The notes under the pieces: model-generated | Seen by the model: only the letters and a program-made list of their open reading frames with translations | What the model was told of the DNA's origin: nothing | Databases searched by the model: none | Program-made: the position numbers and the translations under genes | Part shown: in pieces, positions 50,387 to 62,741 of the stretch | How positions within the stretch are numbered: the stretch's first letter is position 1 | Layout: the number at the start of each line of letters is the position of its first letter | Assembly (NCBI GenBank): GCA_902581775.1 | Contig: CACHPJ010000004.1 | Coordinates: forward strand, 1-64,000 | DNA: 64,000 nucleotides | Source: an uncultured Pelagibacteraceae bacterium | GTDB taxonomy: Bacteria > Pseudomonadota > Alphaproteobacteria > Pelagibacterales > Pelagibacteraceae | Reading direction: 5' to 3'

Positions 50387-51642
50387 TGAAAAATTTATTA
50401 ATCAAACCTTCAAAAGAAAATTTAACTAGTTTTGTGACTTTGGGTGGTTTACTTATTTTTATTGGTTTTTTTGACGTTTTAGCTAACAAATTTTTAAACT
50501 TAAATGTTACTGGATTTTTGCCAAATAAAGTAAGTTATTTTGCACCACTAATTATTGGAACTATTGGATTATATCTTATTAGAATAGAATTTAGCGGAAA
50601 TAAATTACTAGATAAAATTAATACAAATTTTAACTCAAATAACTTAAATGCTATTTTAACTTTAATTGTAATTTTTGCCTTAATAAAATATATACCACCG
50701 GTACTAAATTGGCTCTTCTTCGACGCTAATTTTATTGGTAATACAAAAGAAGACTGCACTGGTAATGGAGCTTGCTGGGTCTTCGTAAAAGTCTGGTTTA
50801 ATAGATTTGTTTACGGAATGTACCCTGATGCAGAGCAATGGCGTATAAATTCAGCTTTTATAATGTTATTTTCCTTAGTAGGAGCGTCTTTTTTTGTTCC
50901 TGCAAAATTTAAAAAATATATATTAATTTTTTTACTTTTTGTTTATCCAGTTATTGGATTAAAAGTTATTTCTGGTGGTGATTTTGGTCTTAAATACGTG
51001 GAAACTGGAGCTTGGGGAGGCTTATCTCTAACATTCATAGTATCAGCTTTTGCTTTAATATTGTGTTTTCCAATTGGAATGTTTTTAGCGCTAGGTAGAA
51101 GATCACAATTACCAGCTATTAGATATACTTCCATAGGTTTTATAGAATTATGGAGAGGAGTTCCGCTAATTACTGTTTTATTTATGTCTGCAGTAATGTT
51201 TCCAATGTTTTTACCTGACGGTACATATGTAGACAAACTAATTAGAGTGCTAATAGCAATAACGCTTTTCGAGGCTGCCTATATGGCTGAAGTTATTAGA
51301 GGTGGCTTGCAGGCTCTTCCTAAAGGACAGTATGAAGCTGCAAAATCTTTAGGTATGGGTTATTGGAGAATGCATTTTCTTATAATACTCCCTCAAGCTT
51401 TAAAATTGGTTATACCAGGTATAGCTAATACTTTTTTGGCTTTAGTTAAAGATACACCTTTAATTTTTGTAGTTGGCTTGTTAGAATTAGCAGGAATGGT
51501 AAATTTGGCTAAAACAAACCCTAAATGGCTTGGAATGGCCATGGAAGGTTATGTATTTGCTGGTTTAGTTTTCTGGATAATTTGTTATGCTATGAGTAGA
51601 TATAGTCAAAACTTAGAGAAAAAATTAAGTACTGAAAGATAA
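50386..51642 (+). CDS. aapM: Amino-acid ABC transporter permease
   Basis: IELWRGVPLITVLFMSAVMFPMFLP; RGGLQALPKGQYEAAKSLGMGYWRMHFLIILPQALK. Confidence 0.93.
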   Translation: MKNLLIKPSKENLTSFVTLGGLLIFIGFFDVLANKFLNLNVTGFLPNKVSYFAPLIIGTIGLYLIRIEFSGNKLLDKINTNFNSNNLNAILTLIVIFALIKYIPPVLNWLFFDANFIGNTKEDCTGNGACWVFVKVWFNRFVYGMYPDAEQWRINSAFIMLFSLVGASFFVPAKFKKYILIFLLFVYPVIGLKVISGGDFGLKYVETGAWGGLSLTFIVSAFALILCFPIGMFLALGRRSQLPAIRYTSIGFIELWRGVPLITVLFMSAVMFPMFLPDGTYVDKLIRVLIAITLFEAAYMAEVIRGGLQALPKGQYEAAKSLGMGYWRMHFLIILPQALKLVIPGIANTFLALVKDTPLIFVVGLLELAGMVNLAKTNPKWLGMAMEGYVFAGLVFWIICYAMSRYSQNLEKKLSTER

Positions 51643-51645
51643 ATT

Positions 51646-52377
51646 ATGAGCAAGATTATAGAACTAAAAAACGTCAACAAATGGTTTGATAAATTTCAAG
51701 CCTTAAAGGATGTAAATCTAGAAGTTAACCAACAAGAAAAAATTGTAATTTGTGGTCCTTCTGGTTCTGGAAAATCTACGTTAATAAGGTGTATTAATCG
51801 ATTAGAAGAGCATCAAAAAGGTGAAATCATAGTTGATGGAAAAGAAATATCAGCAAACACAAAAGATATTGAAAAAATTAGAGCAGAGGTTGGAATGGTT
51901 TTTCAACAGTTTAATTTATTTCCTCATTTATCAATATTAGACAATTGTACACTAGCCCCAATATGGGTAAAAAAAATGCCAAAAAAACAAGCAGAAGAAC
52001 TTGCTATGCAAAATTTAGAAAGGGTTCAAATAGCCGATCAAGCAAAAAAATTTCCTGGACAACTTTCTGGAGGTCAACAACAAAGATCTGCACTAGCTAG
52101 AGCTTTATGTATGGAGCCAAAAATTATGCTTTTTGATGAGCCTACTTCTGCACTCGATCCTGAAATGATTAAAGAAGTTTTAGACTCAATGGTAGATCTC
52201 GCTAAAGCTGGTATGACTATGATCGTTGTAACTCATGAAATGGGTTTTGCTAAAGAAGTTGCCGATAATATGATTTTTATGGATGAAGGAAAAATAGTAG
52301 AAAAAGCAAAAACCAAAGATTTTTTTGATAATCCTAAATCTGATAGAACAAAACTTTTCTTAAGCCAAATTTTATAA
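51646..52377 (+). CDS. aapP: Amino-acid ABC transporter ATP-binding protein
   Basis: [59 protein letters not shown]. Confidence 0.96.
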   Translation: MSKIIELKNVNKWFDKFQALKDVNLEVNQQEKIVICGPSGSGKSTLIRCINRLEEHQKGEIIVDGKEISANTKDIEKIRAEVGMVFQQFNLFPHLSILDNCTLAPIWVKKMPKKQAEELAMQNLERVQIADQAKKFPGQLSGGQQQRSALARALCMEPKIMLFDEPTSALDPEMIKEVLDSMVDLAKAGMTMIVVTHEMGFAKEVADNMIFMDEGKIVEKAKTKDFFDNPKSDRTKLFLSQIL

Positions 52378-53367
52378 CCATTTTGGTACCGGTAAACTTT
52401 TCTCTTTTAAGAAATTTTTATTATAAATTTTACTCGCATACCTTAACCCACTATCACATAAAATAGTTACAATATTTTTACCAGGACCAATTTTCTTAGC
52501 TAATTTTATTGCTCCAGCAATATTAACTCCTGAAGATCCTCCTAAAATTATCTTTTGATTTTCCACTAAATCAAAAATTAAATTTAAAGCCTCTTTATCT
52601 TCGATTTGAAAAGCTTCATCAATAAGTGACTTTTCAAAATTTTTTGTAATTCTACCTGTTCCAATTCCTTCTGTAATTGAGTTTCCTTTGCTCTCTAGTT
52701 TTTTATATTTAATGTAAGAATATAAAGATGAACCCATTGGGTCAGATAAACCTATTAAGATTTTTTTATTTTTGTTCTTTAATCCAATAGACACACCTGC
52801 AAGAGTTCCTCCTGTGCCAACTGAACATATAAAGGCATCTACTTTTCCAGCTGTTTGAGTCCAAATTTCTTCTGCTGTTGTTATTATGTGTGCTTCTGTA
52901 TTCACCATATTATCGAATTGATTAGCCCAAACTACACCCTTATTATTTTTTTTTCTTAAATCGTCAGCTATGTTTTTAGACTGTTTAATGTAGTTATTTG
53001 GATTAGAATATGGAACCGCTTCTACCTCTATAAGTTCAGCTCCAAGTTTTCTTAATGTATCTTTTTTTTCTTTAGACTGGGTTTTAGGAATAACTATCTT
53101 TAAATTAAAACCATATTCTTTACAAACAACCGCAAGACCTATCCCGGTGTTACCTGCCGTTCCCTCTACAATTGTGCCACCGCTTTCTATTTCTTTATTC
53201 TTTATTGCGTTATTCACTATAAATAGTGCAGCACGATCTTTTACAGACCCACCAGGATTAAAATATTCTGCCTTTCCATATATATTACAATTGGTTAATT
53301 CTGAGGCTTGTTTTAATCTTATTAATGGTGTATTTCCAATGGACTTTAATACTAAGTTTTTACTCAT
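52372..53367 (-). CDS. cysK: Cysteine synthase A-like PLP enzyme
   Basis: [51 protein letters not shown]. Confidence 0.92.
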   Translation of the reverse strand: MSKNLVLKSIGNTPLIRLKQASELTNCNIYGKAEYFNPGGSVKDRAALFIVNNAIKNKEIESGGTIVEGTAGNTGIGLAVVCKEYGFNLKIVIPKTQSKEKKDTLRKLGAELIEVEAVPYSNPNNYIKQSKNIADDLRKKNNKGVVWANQFDNMVNTEAHIITTAEEIWTQTAGKVDAFICSVGTGGTLAGVSIGLKNKNKKILIGLSDPMGSSLYSYIKYKKLESKGNSITEGIGTGRITKNFEKSLIDEAFQIEDKEALNLIFDLVENQKIILGGSSGVNIAGAIKLAKKIGPGKNIVTILCDSGLRYASKIYNKNFLKEKSLPVPKWL

Positions 53368-53379
53368 AACTAAAAATAT

Positions 53380-54063
53380 ATGAAAAAATTTTTTCTTTCA
53401 ATTACATTTTTCTTATTATTGTATACCAATGTTTACCCTCATGTAGATCATTATAAAAAATTGAGCTACATAGAATATGAATTATTTAGAAATAACGCCT
53501 CAATAGGTTATCATAAGTATAATTTTCTAAGAGAAAAAAACAATTTAACAGTTGATAGTACAGTTGAGTTCAGTATCAGTAAACTTGGCATTCAATTGTA
53601 TAAATACTTTGCCAAAAGCACAGAAGTTTACAAAAATGATAAATTTTTCTCATTTTCCTCAAGAACTCTTCAAAATAAAAAAGATAAATACGTAAATATA
53701 AGTGTAAATACTAATGAAAATAATCTAAAAATAGACGGTTCATCCTATAAAGGACCGACATCAATAGATCATATAGTTGGAACATGGTGGAATCATGAAA
53801 TTGTTTCTTCTAAGGCTCAAATTAGTGCTATATCCGGAAGAGTTATTGAACAAAATGTTATTTTTTTGGGAAAAGAGGAGGTAAAAATTGGTGAAAAAGT
53901 TTACAAAACTTTAAAATTTAATTTTAAATCTTCAGATGAAACACTCCCAGCAAACAAAAAACTAAATACTTATATCTGGTATGAAGAAAACACATATCTA
54001 TGGGTAAAAGCAGAATTTAAAAAGCAAGGAAACTGGCAATATAGATTAAAAAATTATAAATAG
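53380..54063 (+). CDS. Secreted protein of unknown function (DUF6134-like)
   Basis: Signal peptide; YELFRNNASIGYHKYNF...DHIVGTWWNHEIV. Confidence 0.65.
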   Translation: MKKFFLSITFFLLLYTNVYPHVDHYKKLSYIEYELFRNNASIGYHKYNFLREKNNLTVDSTVEFSISKLGIQLYKYFAKSTEVYKNDKFFSFSSRTLQNKKDKYVNISVNTNENNLKIDGSSYKGPTSIDHIVGTWWNHEIVSSKAQISAISGRVIEQNVIFLGKEEVKIGEKVYKTLKFNFKSSDETLPANKKLNTYIWYEENTYLWVKAEFKKQGNWQYRLKNYK

Positions 54064-54206
54064 TTAAAAAATTGACCCAGATTTTTAAATTAAGTCAATG
54101 ATAATTATCTATTTTTTTCAATAAAATATACCTAAAAAACTAGGTAAAAAATTTTCATTTTTTTTATTATTAATGTTGCCAAAGGTATAATTTTAGGGTT
54201 GAATGC

Positions 54207-54590
54207 TTGACTGAGGGAGATCATATGGAAGAAAATTTCAATATTCACTTGGGTAAAAAACTAAGAATGAGAAGACTATCTTTAGGTTTAACTCAAACAA
54301 AAGTAGCTGAAGCAATAAACGTAACATTCCAACAAATCCAAAAATACGAAAAAGGCACCAACGGAGTTAGTTCAAGTAGGCTGATGCAACTTTCTCAATT
54401 TTTAAAAGTGCCAATAACCTATTTTTATGAAGATTATAAAGATTATAAGCCTTTAGGTGAAAATACAAGCGATGGTGATGATCTAAATTATTCGTTTTTA
54501 AGTAAAACTTTTTCAAATCTTTCAAAAACTCAAAAAGACAAGATACTTCAAGTTCTTAAAAATGTAGTAGATTTCGAAAAGACTGGTTAA
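54207..54590 (+). CDS. XRE-family helix-turn-helix regulator
   Basis: LGKKLRMRRLSLGLTQTKVAEAINVTFQQIQKYEKGTNGVSSSRLMQLSQFLKVPITYFYE. Confidence 0.92.
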   Translation: MTEGDHMEENFNIHLGKKLRMRRLSLGLTQTKVAEAINVTFQQIQKYEKGTNGVSSSRLMQLSQFLKVPITYFYEDYKDYKPLGENTSDGDDLNYSFLSKTFSNLSKTQKDKILQVLKNVVDFEKTG

Positions 54591-54597
54591 TCTATTT

Positions 54598-54673
54598 TGG
54601 CTCCTCGGGCAGGACTCGAACCTGCGACCAATTGATTAACAGTCAACTGCTCTACCAACTGAGCTACCGAGGA
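54598..54673 (-). tRNA. tRNA-Asn(GTT)
   Basis: Reverse complement TCCTCGG...CTGTTAA anticodon loop...TTCGAGT...CCGAGGA-G-CCA. Confidence 0.96.
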
Positions 54674-54718
54674 ATAAAATCAACATACTTTCTTTAAAAA
54701 AAAAAACAACCAATTTTT

Positions 54719-54792
54719 TGGAGGCCACGTCCAGAATCGAACTGGAATAAAAGGATTTGCAATCCTCTGCGTAACCATTCCGCCACGTGGCC
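54719..54792 (-). tRNA. tRNA-Cys(GCA)
   Basis: Reverse complement GGCCACG...TTGCAAA loop...TTCGATT...CGTGGCC-T-CCA (U73, typical of tRNA-Cys). Confidence 0.95.
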
Positions 54793-54904
54793 TTTCTTAT
54801 CAATTAGTTCTATTTAAATCATTTAAGAGCACCAATAAAGCAAAATCTACTACTTTAAGGTTCCAAAACTTTTGATATAAACATACTTACTATAAATTTA
54901 ATAA

Positions 54905-57553
54905 ATGAAATTTAAAAAATACGATCATATTAAAGAGGAAAAGCTTATATCGGCCTTTTGGGAAAAAAAAGGTTGTTTTAAGCCTAAAGCTAGTTTTTTA
55001 AAAAAAACATTTTCAATAGTTATTCCACCGCCAAACATAACAGGTCGTTTACATATGGGTCATGCATTAAACAATAGTCTTCAAGATGTTCTAGTAAGAT
55101 ATTATAGAATGCAAGGATACGAAACATTATGGCAGCCAGGAACAGATCATGCCGGTATAGCTACACAAGCAGTCGTTGAAAAAAAATTAAAAGATCAAGG
55201 AATTGATAAAAATTTATTAGGTAGAGAAAAGTTTGTCAAAAAAGTTTGGAATTGGAAAGAGGAATCTGGCAACACTATTATTGAACAACTCAAAAAACTT
55301 GGATGTTCGTGCGATTGGTCAAGGCTAAGATTTACAATGGATAAAGATCTTTCTAGAGCAGTAACCAAAGTTTTTGTAGATCTCTATAATCACGATCTTA
55401 TTTACAAAGATGAAAAGTTAGTTAATTGGGATACTGGTTTAAAAACTGCTATTTCGGACTTAGAAGTTGTCCAAAAAGACGTACAATCAAAATTATATTA
55501 TATAAATTATAAAATAGAAAATACTTCAGAAAATATAACAATCGCAACAACGAGACCCGAAACAATAATGGGAGATACAGCTATTGCTGTAAATCCTAAA
55601 GACCAAAGATATATTAATCTAGTCGGTAAAAATGTCGAGGTTCCTTTAGTTGGAAGAAAAATCAAAATAATACAAGATAATTATGCCGATCCAGAGCAAG
55701 GTTCAGGTGCTGTAAAAATTACACCCGCACACGACTTTAATGATTATGAAGTTGGTAAAAGACATAAACTTAAAATTATTAATATATTAGAAAAAGACGG
55801 AAAAATTAATAAATCTGGGATTAAAGAATTCATAGGACTAGATCGATTTGAAGCTAGAAAACTTATGGTTGAAAAATTAAAGAGCTTAGGATCTTTAGTT
55901 AAAATTGAAAGCATAAATAATAAAGTTCCCTACGGCGACAGGTCCAATACAATAATAGAACCATTATTAACTGAACAGTGGTTTGTAAATGCTAAGTCAC
56001 TTTCAAAAAAACCAATTAAAGATGTTAAAAATAATATCACTACTTTTTTTCCTAAAAATTGGAGTAAGACTTTTTTTCAATGGATGGAAAATATTGAACC
56101 TTGGTGTATTTCAAGGCAAATTTGGTGGGGACATAGAATCCCAGCCTGGTATTGTGAAAATAATAAAATATTTGTAGCCGAAAATGAAAAAGATGCAAAT
56201 AAACTAGCACAAAAAAAATATAAAAATAAAAAATTCAATCTAACAAGAGATAAAGATGTTCTAGATACGTGGTTTTCATCTGCATTGTGGCCATTTGCAA
56301 CTATGGGATGGCCCGATAATACTAAAGAATTAAAAAAGTTTTACCCAACTTCAGTTTTAGTAACTGGTTTTGATATTATATTTTTTTGGGTAGCTCGAAT
56401 GTCAATGATGGGTAACTATTTTATGAAAAAAACACCATTTAGAAAAGTTTATGTTCACGCTCTTGTTAGAGATGAAAAAGGTCAGAAAATGTCAAAATCA
56501 AAAGGGAATGTTATTGATCCATTAGAATTAATAAAAAAATATGGTGCAGATAGTTTAAGATTTACGTTAATCTCTATGGCTTCGCCTGGACGGGATGTCA
56601 AGTTATCGGAAAATAGAGTAATTGGTTATAGAAACTTTATTACTAAAATCTGGAGCGCTAATAACTTTCTTAAGATTAACAAATGTTACATAAAAAAAAA
56701 AATTGATTTAAAAAAAATAAAACATCCTGTAAATCATTGGATTTATGAAGAATTTCAAAAAACTAAAAAAGAAACATCTAATTATATTGAGGCATTTAGA
56801 TTCGACGAAGCTTCAAGAGTTATTTATAAATTTGTCTGGGGTAGTTATTGTGATTGGTATTTGGAGTTTTTAAAGGCTATTTTTGCATCCAAAAACAAAA
56901 AAAACATAGACGAGTGCAGAAATTTCTCTTCATTTATGATGTCAAATATTTTGCAGATACTTCATCCATTTATTCCTTTTTTCACAGAAAAAGTTTGGAT
57001 ATCCAATAATTATGATAAAATTAATAAGTCTTCTTTGGTTCTAAGCCACTGGACAAAAAAAGATGTATCTTTAAAGAAATTTAAGAGCTCATCAAAGAAT
57101 ATAGAAGATATAATTGAAATTATCTCCTCGATTAGATCTGCTAAAGCCGAGCTTAATATAAAACCTAAGTTATCTTGTGATATTATTTTTAAAGACAAGT
57201 CAAAAATTGTAAGAAACCTTATTCTCAAAAATACTGAAATCATAAAACAAATGGGTAGAATAAATGAGGTATCCGAAGGGTCAAAACTTGATAAGTCTTT
57301 CGAAATTCTTGTTTTAAAAGAAAAATTATCTTTAAAATTTGATGAGAATGTTGATATTTTATCTCAAAAGTCTAAACTTGAAAATAAAATCAATATTTTG
57401 ATTAATAAAATTGAAAATTTGGAAAAAAAATTAAAAAATAAAGCATATATTAAGAATGCACCAAAGGAAATAGTTCTTGCTGATAAGACATCTTTTAAAG
57501 ATTTAAATATTGAAGTAAATAAGTTAAGAAGTATTGTAGAAAGCATAAATTAA
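54905..57553 (+). CDS. valS: Valyl-tRNA synthetase
   Basis: [58 protein letters not shown]. Confidence 0.98.
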   Translation: MKFKKYDHIKEEKLISAFWEKKGCFKPKASFLKKTFSIVIPPPNITGRLHMGHALNNSLQDVLVRYYRMQGYETLWQPGTDHAGIATQAVVEKKLKDQGIDKNLLGREKFVKKVWNWKEESGNTIIEQLKKLGCSCDWSRLRFTMDKDLSRAVTKVFVDLYNHDLIYKDEKLVNWDTGLKTAISDLEVVQKDVQSKLYYINYKIENTSENITIATTRPETIMGDTAIAVNPKDQRYINLVGKNVEVPLVGRKIKIIQDNYADPEQGSGAVKITPAHDFNDYEVGKRHKLKIINILEKDGKINKSGIKEFIGLDRFEARKLMVEKLKSLGSLVKIESINNKVPYGDRSNTIIEPLLTEQWFVNAKSLSKKPIKDVKNNITTFFPKNWSKTFFQWMENIEPWCISRQIWWGHRIPAWYCENNKIFVAENEKDANKLAQKKYKNKKFNLTRDKDVLDTWFSSALWPFATMGWPDNTKELKKFYPTSVLVTGFDIIFFWVARMSMMGNYFMKKTPFRKVYVHALVRDEKGQKMSKSKGNVIDPLELIKKYGADSLRFTLISMASPGRDVKLSENRVIGYRNFITKIWSANNFLKINKCYIKKKIDLKKIKHPVNHWIYEEFQKTKKETSNYIEAFRFDEASRVIYKFVWGSYCDWYLEFLKAIFASKNKKNIDECRNFSSFMMSNILQILHPFIPFFTEKVWISNNYDKINKSSLVLSHWTKKDVSLKKFKSSSKNIEDIIEIISSIRSAKAELNIKPKLSCDIIFKDKSKIVRNLILKNTEIIKQMGRINEVSEGSKLDKSFEILVLKEKLSLKFDENVDILSQKSKLENKINILINKIENLEKKLKNKAYIKNAPKEIVLADKTSFKDLNIEVNKLRSIVESIN

Positions 57554-57554
57554 A

Positions 57555-59273
57555 ATGAATAAATTTAATAAAAAAAAATTACCCAGCAGGCATACATCTG
57601 TAGGACCTGATAGAGCACCTCACAGGTCTTTTTATTATGCTATGGGAGAAACTGAAGACGATGTAGCAAAACCTTTCGTAGGAGTAGTTTCAACCTGGAA
57701 TGAAGCAGCGCCTTGTAATACTGCCTTAATGAGACAAGCACAATCTGTTAAAAAAGGTGTAAAAAATAAAGGGGGAACTCCAAGAGAATTTTGCACTATA
57801 ACAGTAACTGACGGAATAGCCATGGGTCACGAAGGTATGAAATCTTCTTTAATTTCTAGAGAAGTTATCGCAGATTCGGCTGAATTAACCGTGCGAGGAC
57901 ATTGCTATGATGCATTAGTAGGAATTGCTGGATGTGACAAATCTTTACCAGGATTAATGATGTCTATGCTAAGATTAAACGTTCCAAGTGTATTCATCTA
58001 TGGTGGTTCAATTTTACCAGGGAAATTTAAAGGTAAAGACGTAACAGTTGTTGATGTATTTGAAGCTGTTGGAAAACATTCATCAGGATCAATGTCATCT
58101 AAAGAACTAAAAGAATTAGAATTAGTTGCCTGCCCAAGTGCGGGAGCTTGTGGTGGACAATTCACGGCTAATACAATGGCTTGTGTGTCAGAAGCTATAG
58201 GTTTAGCACTACCTTACTCTGCTGGAACACCTGCTCCATACGAGGAAAGAGATAAGTACGCTTTTGATAGTGGAGAAACTGTAATGAATTTATTAAAGAG
58301 AAATATAAAGCCAAGAGATATTGTAACTAAAAAATCATTAGAAAATGCAGCTACAATTGTTGCAGCTACAGGCGGTTCTACTAATGCAGCATTACACTTG
58401 CCCGCTTTAGCAAACGAGATAGGAATTAAATTTGATTTGATGGATGTTGCAAAAATTTTTAAAAAAACTCCCTACCTTGCTGATTTAAAACCGGGAGGGA
58501 AGTATGTTGCGAAAGATATGTGGGAGGCAGGTGGTGTTCCTATGTTATTAAAAACTTTATATGAAGGTGGTTTTATTCACGGGAACTGTTTGACTGTTAC
58601 TGGAAAAACTATGAAGGAAAATTTAAAAGATATAAAATTCAATATTAATCAAAAAGTTTTAAGAAAGTTTGATAATCCTTTGTCGCCTGATGGTGGGGTA
58701 GTCGGTTTAAAAGGAAATTTAGCACCTGATGGGGCTATTGTTAAGGTAGCAGGCCTAAAAAAATTACAATTTACAGGAAAAGCGAGATGCTTCGATAATG
58801 AAGAAGATGCAATGAAAGCTGTACAAACAAAAAAATATAAAGATGGCGATGTAATAATTATTAGATACGAAGGTCCAAGAGGAGGACCTGGAATGAGAGA
58901 AATGCTTTCCACAACAGGTGCAATCTATGGTCAGGGAAAAGGAGAAAAAGTTGCATTAATAACAGACGGGAGATTTTCAGGTGCTACGAGAGGTTTTTGT
59001 GTGGGTCATGTTGGACCAGAAGCAGCACTAGGTGGACCCATAGCATTACTTCGTAATGGGGATATAATAGACATAGATGCCAAGAAAGGAACCATTAAAG
59101 TTCGTTTAACTAAAGCTCAATTAAAATCAAGAAGAAAAAAATGGAAAGAGAAAAAATCTAGTTTTGGATCTGGGACGCTATGGAAATATGCTCAAACCGT
59201 AGGTCCCGCTTATTTAGGAGCCCCAACTCATCCTGGTAAAAAAAAAGAGGTTAAAGAATATTCAAAAATTTAA
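57555..59273 (+). CDS. ilvD: Dihydroxy-acid dehydratase
   Basis: [67 protein letters not shown]. Confidence 0.98.
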   Translation: MNKFNKKKLPSRHTSVGPDRAPHRSFYYAMGETEDDVAKPFVGVVSTWNEAAPCNTALMRQAQSVKKGVKNKGGTPREFCTITVTDGIAMGHEGMKSSLISREVIADSAELTVRGHCYDALVGIAGCDKSLPGLMMSMLRLNVPSVFIYGGSILPGKFKGKDVTVVDVFEAVGKHSSGSMSSKELKELELVACPSAGACGGQFTANTMACVSEAIGLALPYSAGTPAPYEERDKYAFDSGETVMNLLKRNIKPRDIVTKKSLENAATIVAATGGSTNAALHLPALANEIGIKFDLMDVAKIFKKTPYLADLKPGGKYVAKDMWEAGGVPMLLKTLYEGGFIHGNCLTVTGKTMKENLKDIKFNINQKVLRKFDNPLSPDGGVVGLKGNLAPDGAIVKVAGLKKLQFTGKARCFDNEEDAMKAVQTKKYKDGDVIIIRYEGPRGGPGMREMLSTTGAIYGQGKGEKVALITDGRFSGATRGFCVGHVGPEAALGGPIALLRNGDIIDIDAKKGTIKVRLTKAQLKSRRKKWKEKKSSFGSGTLWKYAQTVGPAYLGAPTHPGKKKEVKEYSKI

Positions 59274-60478
59274 TGAAAATTAGACCAGTTATTTTATGCG
59301 GGGGATCTGGAACAAGATTATGGCCCAACTCGAGAAACCATCAAGCAAAACAATTTATAGATTTTGGTAGTTGGACATTGTTTGGAAAAACTCTGGAGAG
59401 AATTAAAAACCCTTTATTTGATGATCCTATAATAAGCACAAATTTAAGATATATTAAGGAAATAAAAAAACACCTTAAAAGATATAAAATTAAAAAGTAT
59501 AAGATAATCTTAGAACCAGACAAAAGAAATACAGGACCAGCCATACTTTCTGCCGCCCTAATAAACGACATTCATTTAAGTCAACCATTAATGTTATTCA
59601 CAGCAGACCATTTAATTGGAAAAATTAAAACTTTAAATAATACACTAAAAAAAAATAGGAAAAATTTATCAGTAAATAATATCTTTATTTTTGGTATAAA
59701 ACCAAATGAACCATCAAATCAATATGGTTATATTCTAACAAAAAAAACAAAAAAGAAATTAAATAAGGTATTAAAATTTATTGAAAAACCAAACCAATTC
59801 AATGCAAGAAAAATTATTAAAAAAGGGGGCTGTTGGAATTCAGGAATGTTCTACTTAACAAAAGAGTCAATTATAAATAATTTTAAAAGATACCAAAATA
59901 ATATTTACAGAAATTGTTTATTAGCAATTAAAAATGCCAAGTATAGAAATAATATTTATCATTTAAATAAGCATTATTTTAAAAAAAATTTATCTAAATC
60001 TTTTGACTACGCTATACTTGAAAAAATGAAAAATATAAATGCTATAAAACTAGATATTCCATGGTCAGATTTAGGCAGCTGGAAAGAAATTTGTTTAATG
60101 TACCATAGAAATAAAAAAAAATATTTCAATAAAAAAAATACTTTTTATAGACCTTGGGGAAAATATACAAACCTATTCAATGGTGATAATTTTCTTATAA
60201 AAGAAATTTATGTTAAACCAAAAGGTATTTTGAGTTTACAAAAGCATTTTCATAGATCAGAACACTGGGTGATAATTAAAGGCAAACCCATAATCACACT
60301 TAATAAAAAATTACTTAAAAAAAGTGAAAATGAAACCATGTTTATTCCAAAAGGAGCAATACATAGAATACACAACCCAACCAAGAAACCAGTTAAAATT
60401 ATAGAGGCTCAATTAGGTTCAGTTCTCAAAGAAACCGATATTGTAAGGTATGAGGATGTTTATGGACGAGCTAATTAA
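59273..60478 (+). CDS. manC: Mannose-1-phosphate guanylyltransferase / mannose-6-phosphate isomerase
   Basis: VILCGGSGTRLWPNSR; FIEKPNQFNARKI; C-terminal cupin RPWGKY...SLQKHFHRSEHWVIIKG. Confidence 0.9.
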   Translation: MKIRPVILCGGSGTRLWPNSRNHQAKQFIDFGSWTLFGKTLERIKNPLFDDPIISTNLRYIKEIKKHLKRYKIKKYKIILEPDKRNTGPAILSAALINDIHLSQPLMLFTADHLIGKIKTLNNTLKKNRKNLSVNNIFIFGIKPNEPSNQYGYILTKKTKKKLNKVLKFIEKPNQFNARKIIKKGGCWNSGMFYLTKESIINNFKRYQNNIYRNCLLAIKNAKYRNNIYHLNKHYFKKNLSKSFDYAILEKMKNINAIKLDIPWSDLGSWKEICLMYHRNKKKYFNKKNTFYRPWGKYTNLFNGDNFLIKEIYVKPKGILSLQKHFHRSEHWVIIKGKPIITLNKKLLKKSENETMFIPKGAIHRIHNPTKKPVKIIEAQLGSVLKETDIVRYEDVYGRAN

Positions 60479-61247
60479 TTATTAATTCTATTGGGGTATG
60501 ATCAGATGGCTTCTGTTTTGACCTGGGAATTTTATTGATATTTATATTTTTTAAATTTTCTAATAAATTGTTCGATACTAAAAAGTGATCAATTCTTAAT
60601 CCATTATTTTTTTGCCACGATCCAGCAAAATAGTCCCAGTAAGTATATTCAATTTTTGTTTTATTAAAGTATCTAAATACATCATTAAAACCCAAATTCA
60701 TTATTTCTCTAAACTTTTTTCTTATTTCAATTTTAAATAAAGCATCATTATCAAATTTTTTCGCGTCATATACATCAATTTCATCAGGTATAATATTAAA
60801 ATCTCCCGATATTATAATATTGTTATTTTTTCTAATTTCTTTTTTAATATTATTTATAAAAAGATTGAGCCATTTTTTTTTATAATCATACTTTTCACTA
60901 TCTATAGGATTTCCATTAGGAACATAAATATTTATTAATTTTACTTTTTTTTTGTTTAGATTTATTTCTCCAGAAATAATTCTAGACTGCTTTTTTGGAT
61001 CATTAATAAAATTTAGATTAATGTTGTTAATTTCAATTTTTGATAGAAAAGCAACACCGTTATAGCTTTTTTGGCCAAATATTTTTGAGTCATATCCAAG
61101 TTTTTTGAAAATATCTTTTGGAAAATTCTTTTCTTCAGTTTTTATTTCTTGTAGCATTAAAATATCTGGATTTGTTTTACCTATATAGTCAGAAATATTA
61201 TCTAATCTTGCTCTTACTGAGTTAACATTCCAGGAGGTAATTTTCAT
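60471..61247 (-). CDS. xthA: Exodeoxyribonuclease III / AP endonuclease
   Basis: MKITSWNVNSVRARLDNI; LMLQEIKTEEKNFP; SGDFNIIPDEIDVYD; RIDHFLVS; KPSDHTPI. ATG at 61247 preferred. Confidence 0.93.
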   Translation of the reverse strand: MKITSWNVNSVRARLDNISDYIGKTNPDILMLQEIKTEEKNFPKDIFKKLGYDSKIFGQKSYNGVAFLSKIEINNINLNFINDPKKQSRIISGEINLNKKKVKLINIYVPNGNPIDSEKYDYKKKWLNLFINNIKKEIRKNNNIIISGDFNIIPDEIDVYDAKKFDNDALFKIEIRKKFREIMNLGFNDVFRYFNKTKIEYTYWDYFAGSWQKNNGLRIDHFLVSNNLLENLKNININKIPRSKQKPSDHTPIELIIN

Positions 61248-61248
61248 T

Positions 61249-61590
61249 TTATAGTGAAAAAGATAGACCACATCCACATGAAGAAGAAGCTTTAGGGTTA
61301 TTTATAACAAATGAATTACCAATCATCTCACTTTTATAATCTATAGTTGAACCATTGATTACTTCCAATGAACTTGCGTCAATTAGAACATTCTCAAAAA
61401 TTAAATCATTTTTATCCCTTTTGTCATCAAAAGAAAATTTATATTTAAAACCAGAACAGCCACCGCCTTGAACCGTTATTCTAAAGTATTTTTTATTTTT
61501 CCCATCTTTAGTAATTTTTTCAATTTGTTTTAGAGCTAAAGAAGTAAAATTAATTTTTTTTGTCATATTTAAATCAAATATAGTATACAT
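61249..61590 (-). CDS. erpA: HesB/IscA-family iron-sulfur assembly protein
   Basis: RITVQGGGCSGFKYKFSFD; ASSSCGCGLSFSL; start may be 61566 (MTKKINF). Confidence 0.88.
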   Translation of the reverse strand: MYTIFDLNMTKKINFTSLALKQIEKITKDGKNKKYFRITVQGGGCSGFKYKFSFDDKRDKNDLIFENVLIDASSLEVINGSTIDYKSEMIGNSFVINNPKASSSCGCGLSFSL

Positions 61591-61604
61591 TTTAAGCCTT
61601 AATT

Positions 61605-62741
61605 ATGCAAAAAAATTTAAATGCAAAATATTCTAAATTAGCTGTTTCAATCAATTCTAAAGGCAGACTTTTTTCTGAGAAACAAAGTTATTTAAGATCA
61701 CCCTTCCAAAGAGATAGAGATAGAATTGTTCATTCAACTGCTTTTCGAAGACTAAAGCATAAAACACAAGTTTTTGTTAACACCACAGATGATCATTATC
61801 GGACTAGAATTACTCATTCACTTGAAGTTTCCCAAATAGCCAGAACTTTAGCAAAATTTTTTAATCTGAATGAAGATTTATGCGAGTCACTTAGTCTTGC
61901 ACATGATCTTGGTCATACACCATTTGGTCACGCAGGAGAGGAGATGTTAAATGATTGTATGATAAAACATGGAGGATTTGATCACAATATTCAAACACTA
62001 AGAGTCGTTACTCAATTAGAAAAAAAATATTATGATTTTGATGGACTCAATCTATCGATTGAAACTTTAGATGGATTGATTAAACACAATGGTCCAATTT
62101 TTAATACGTATAAAATAGATAAAATTTTAGGAAAAAACTTTTTTAGAGAAAAAATTAATTTTAAGCAAAGTCCATCACTAGAAGCTCAAATAGCATCAAT
62201 TTCAGACGATATAGCTTATAATAGTCACGATATAGAAGATGGTTTAAATGCAAAATTATTTTATATCGATGACTTGAAAGGCGTAGAAGTGATTTCTGAA
62301 ATAATAAAAAAAAATAAAAAAAATTACAACAAATTCGATAAAGAGTTATTCACAAGACAATTAATAAGAAATTTAATTAATGAAATGGTAAAAGACTTAA
62401 TTCAAAATACATCAGCTAATATTAAAAAAAAGAAGATTAGGAATATACGAGATGTTTATAATTCAACAGACGTAATAGTCACTTTTTCGAATAAAATGAA
62501 AAAATTTGACAGAAAAATAAAATATTTTTTAAGGGAAAAAATGTACTATAGCCCAAGTGTTAAACTTAAAACTAATCAAGGAAAACAAATTATTAAATTT
62601 TTATTTAATAAAATTTCATCAAATCCATATAAATTTATTACCAAAAAGAAAAATGATAAAGACTTATCAAGAAGTATATGTGATTTTGTTGCCGGAATGA
62701 CTGACAGATATGCAATAAATCTTTATAATAAGTTAAAATGA
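61605..62741 (+). CDS. dgt: Deoxyguanosinetriphosphate triphosphohydrolase-like protein
   Basis: RSPFQRDRDRIVHSTAFRRLKHKTQVFV; RTRITHSLEVSQIARTLA; LAHDLGHTPFGHAGEE. Confidence 0.94.
   Translation: MQKNLNAKYSKLAVSINSKGRLFSEKQSYLRSPFQRDRDRIVHSTAFRRLKHKTQVFVNTTDDHYRTRITHSLEVSQIARTLAKFFNLNEDLCESLSLAHDLGHTPFGHAGEEMLNDCMIKHGGFDHNIQTLRVVTQLEKKYYDFDGLNLSIETLDGLIKHNGPIFNTYKIDKILGKNFFREKINFKQSPSLEAQIASISDDIAYNSHDIEDGLNAKLFYIDDLKGVEVISEIIKKNKKNYNKFDKELFTRQLIRNLINEMVKDLIQNTSANIKKKKIRNIRDVYNSTDVIVTFSNKMKKFDRKIKYFLREKMYYSPSVKLKTNQGKQIIKFLFNKISSNPYKFITKKKNDKDLSRSICDFVAGMTDRYAINLYNKLK

Noticed and set aside
54207-54590. XRE protein as a phage repressor or antitoxin marking a mobile island
   Set aside because: No integrase, phage structural gene or toxin is adjacent; it sits among tRNAs and housekeeping genes.
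54598-54792. tRNA pair as an island attachment site
   Set aside because: The neighbouring genes (XRE regulator, valS) look core; no direct repeat of the tRNA 3' end or integrase seen.
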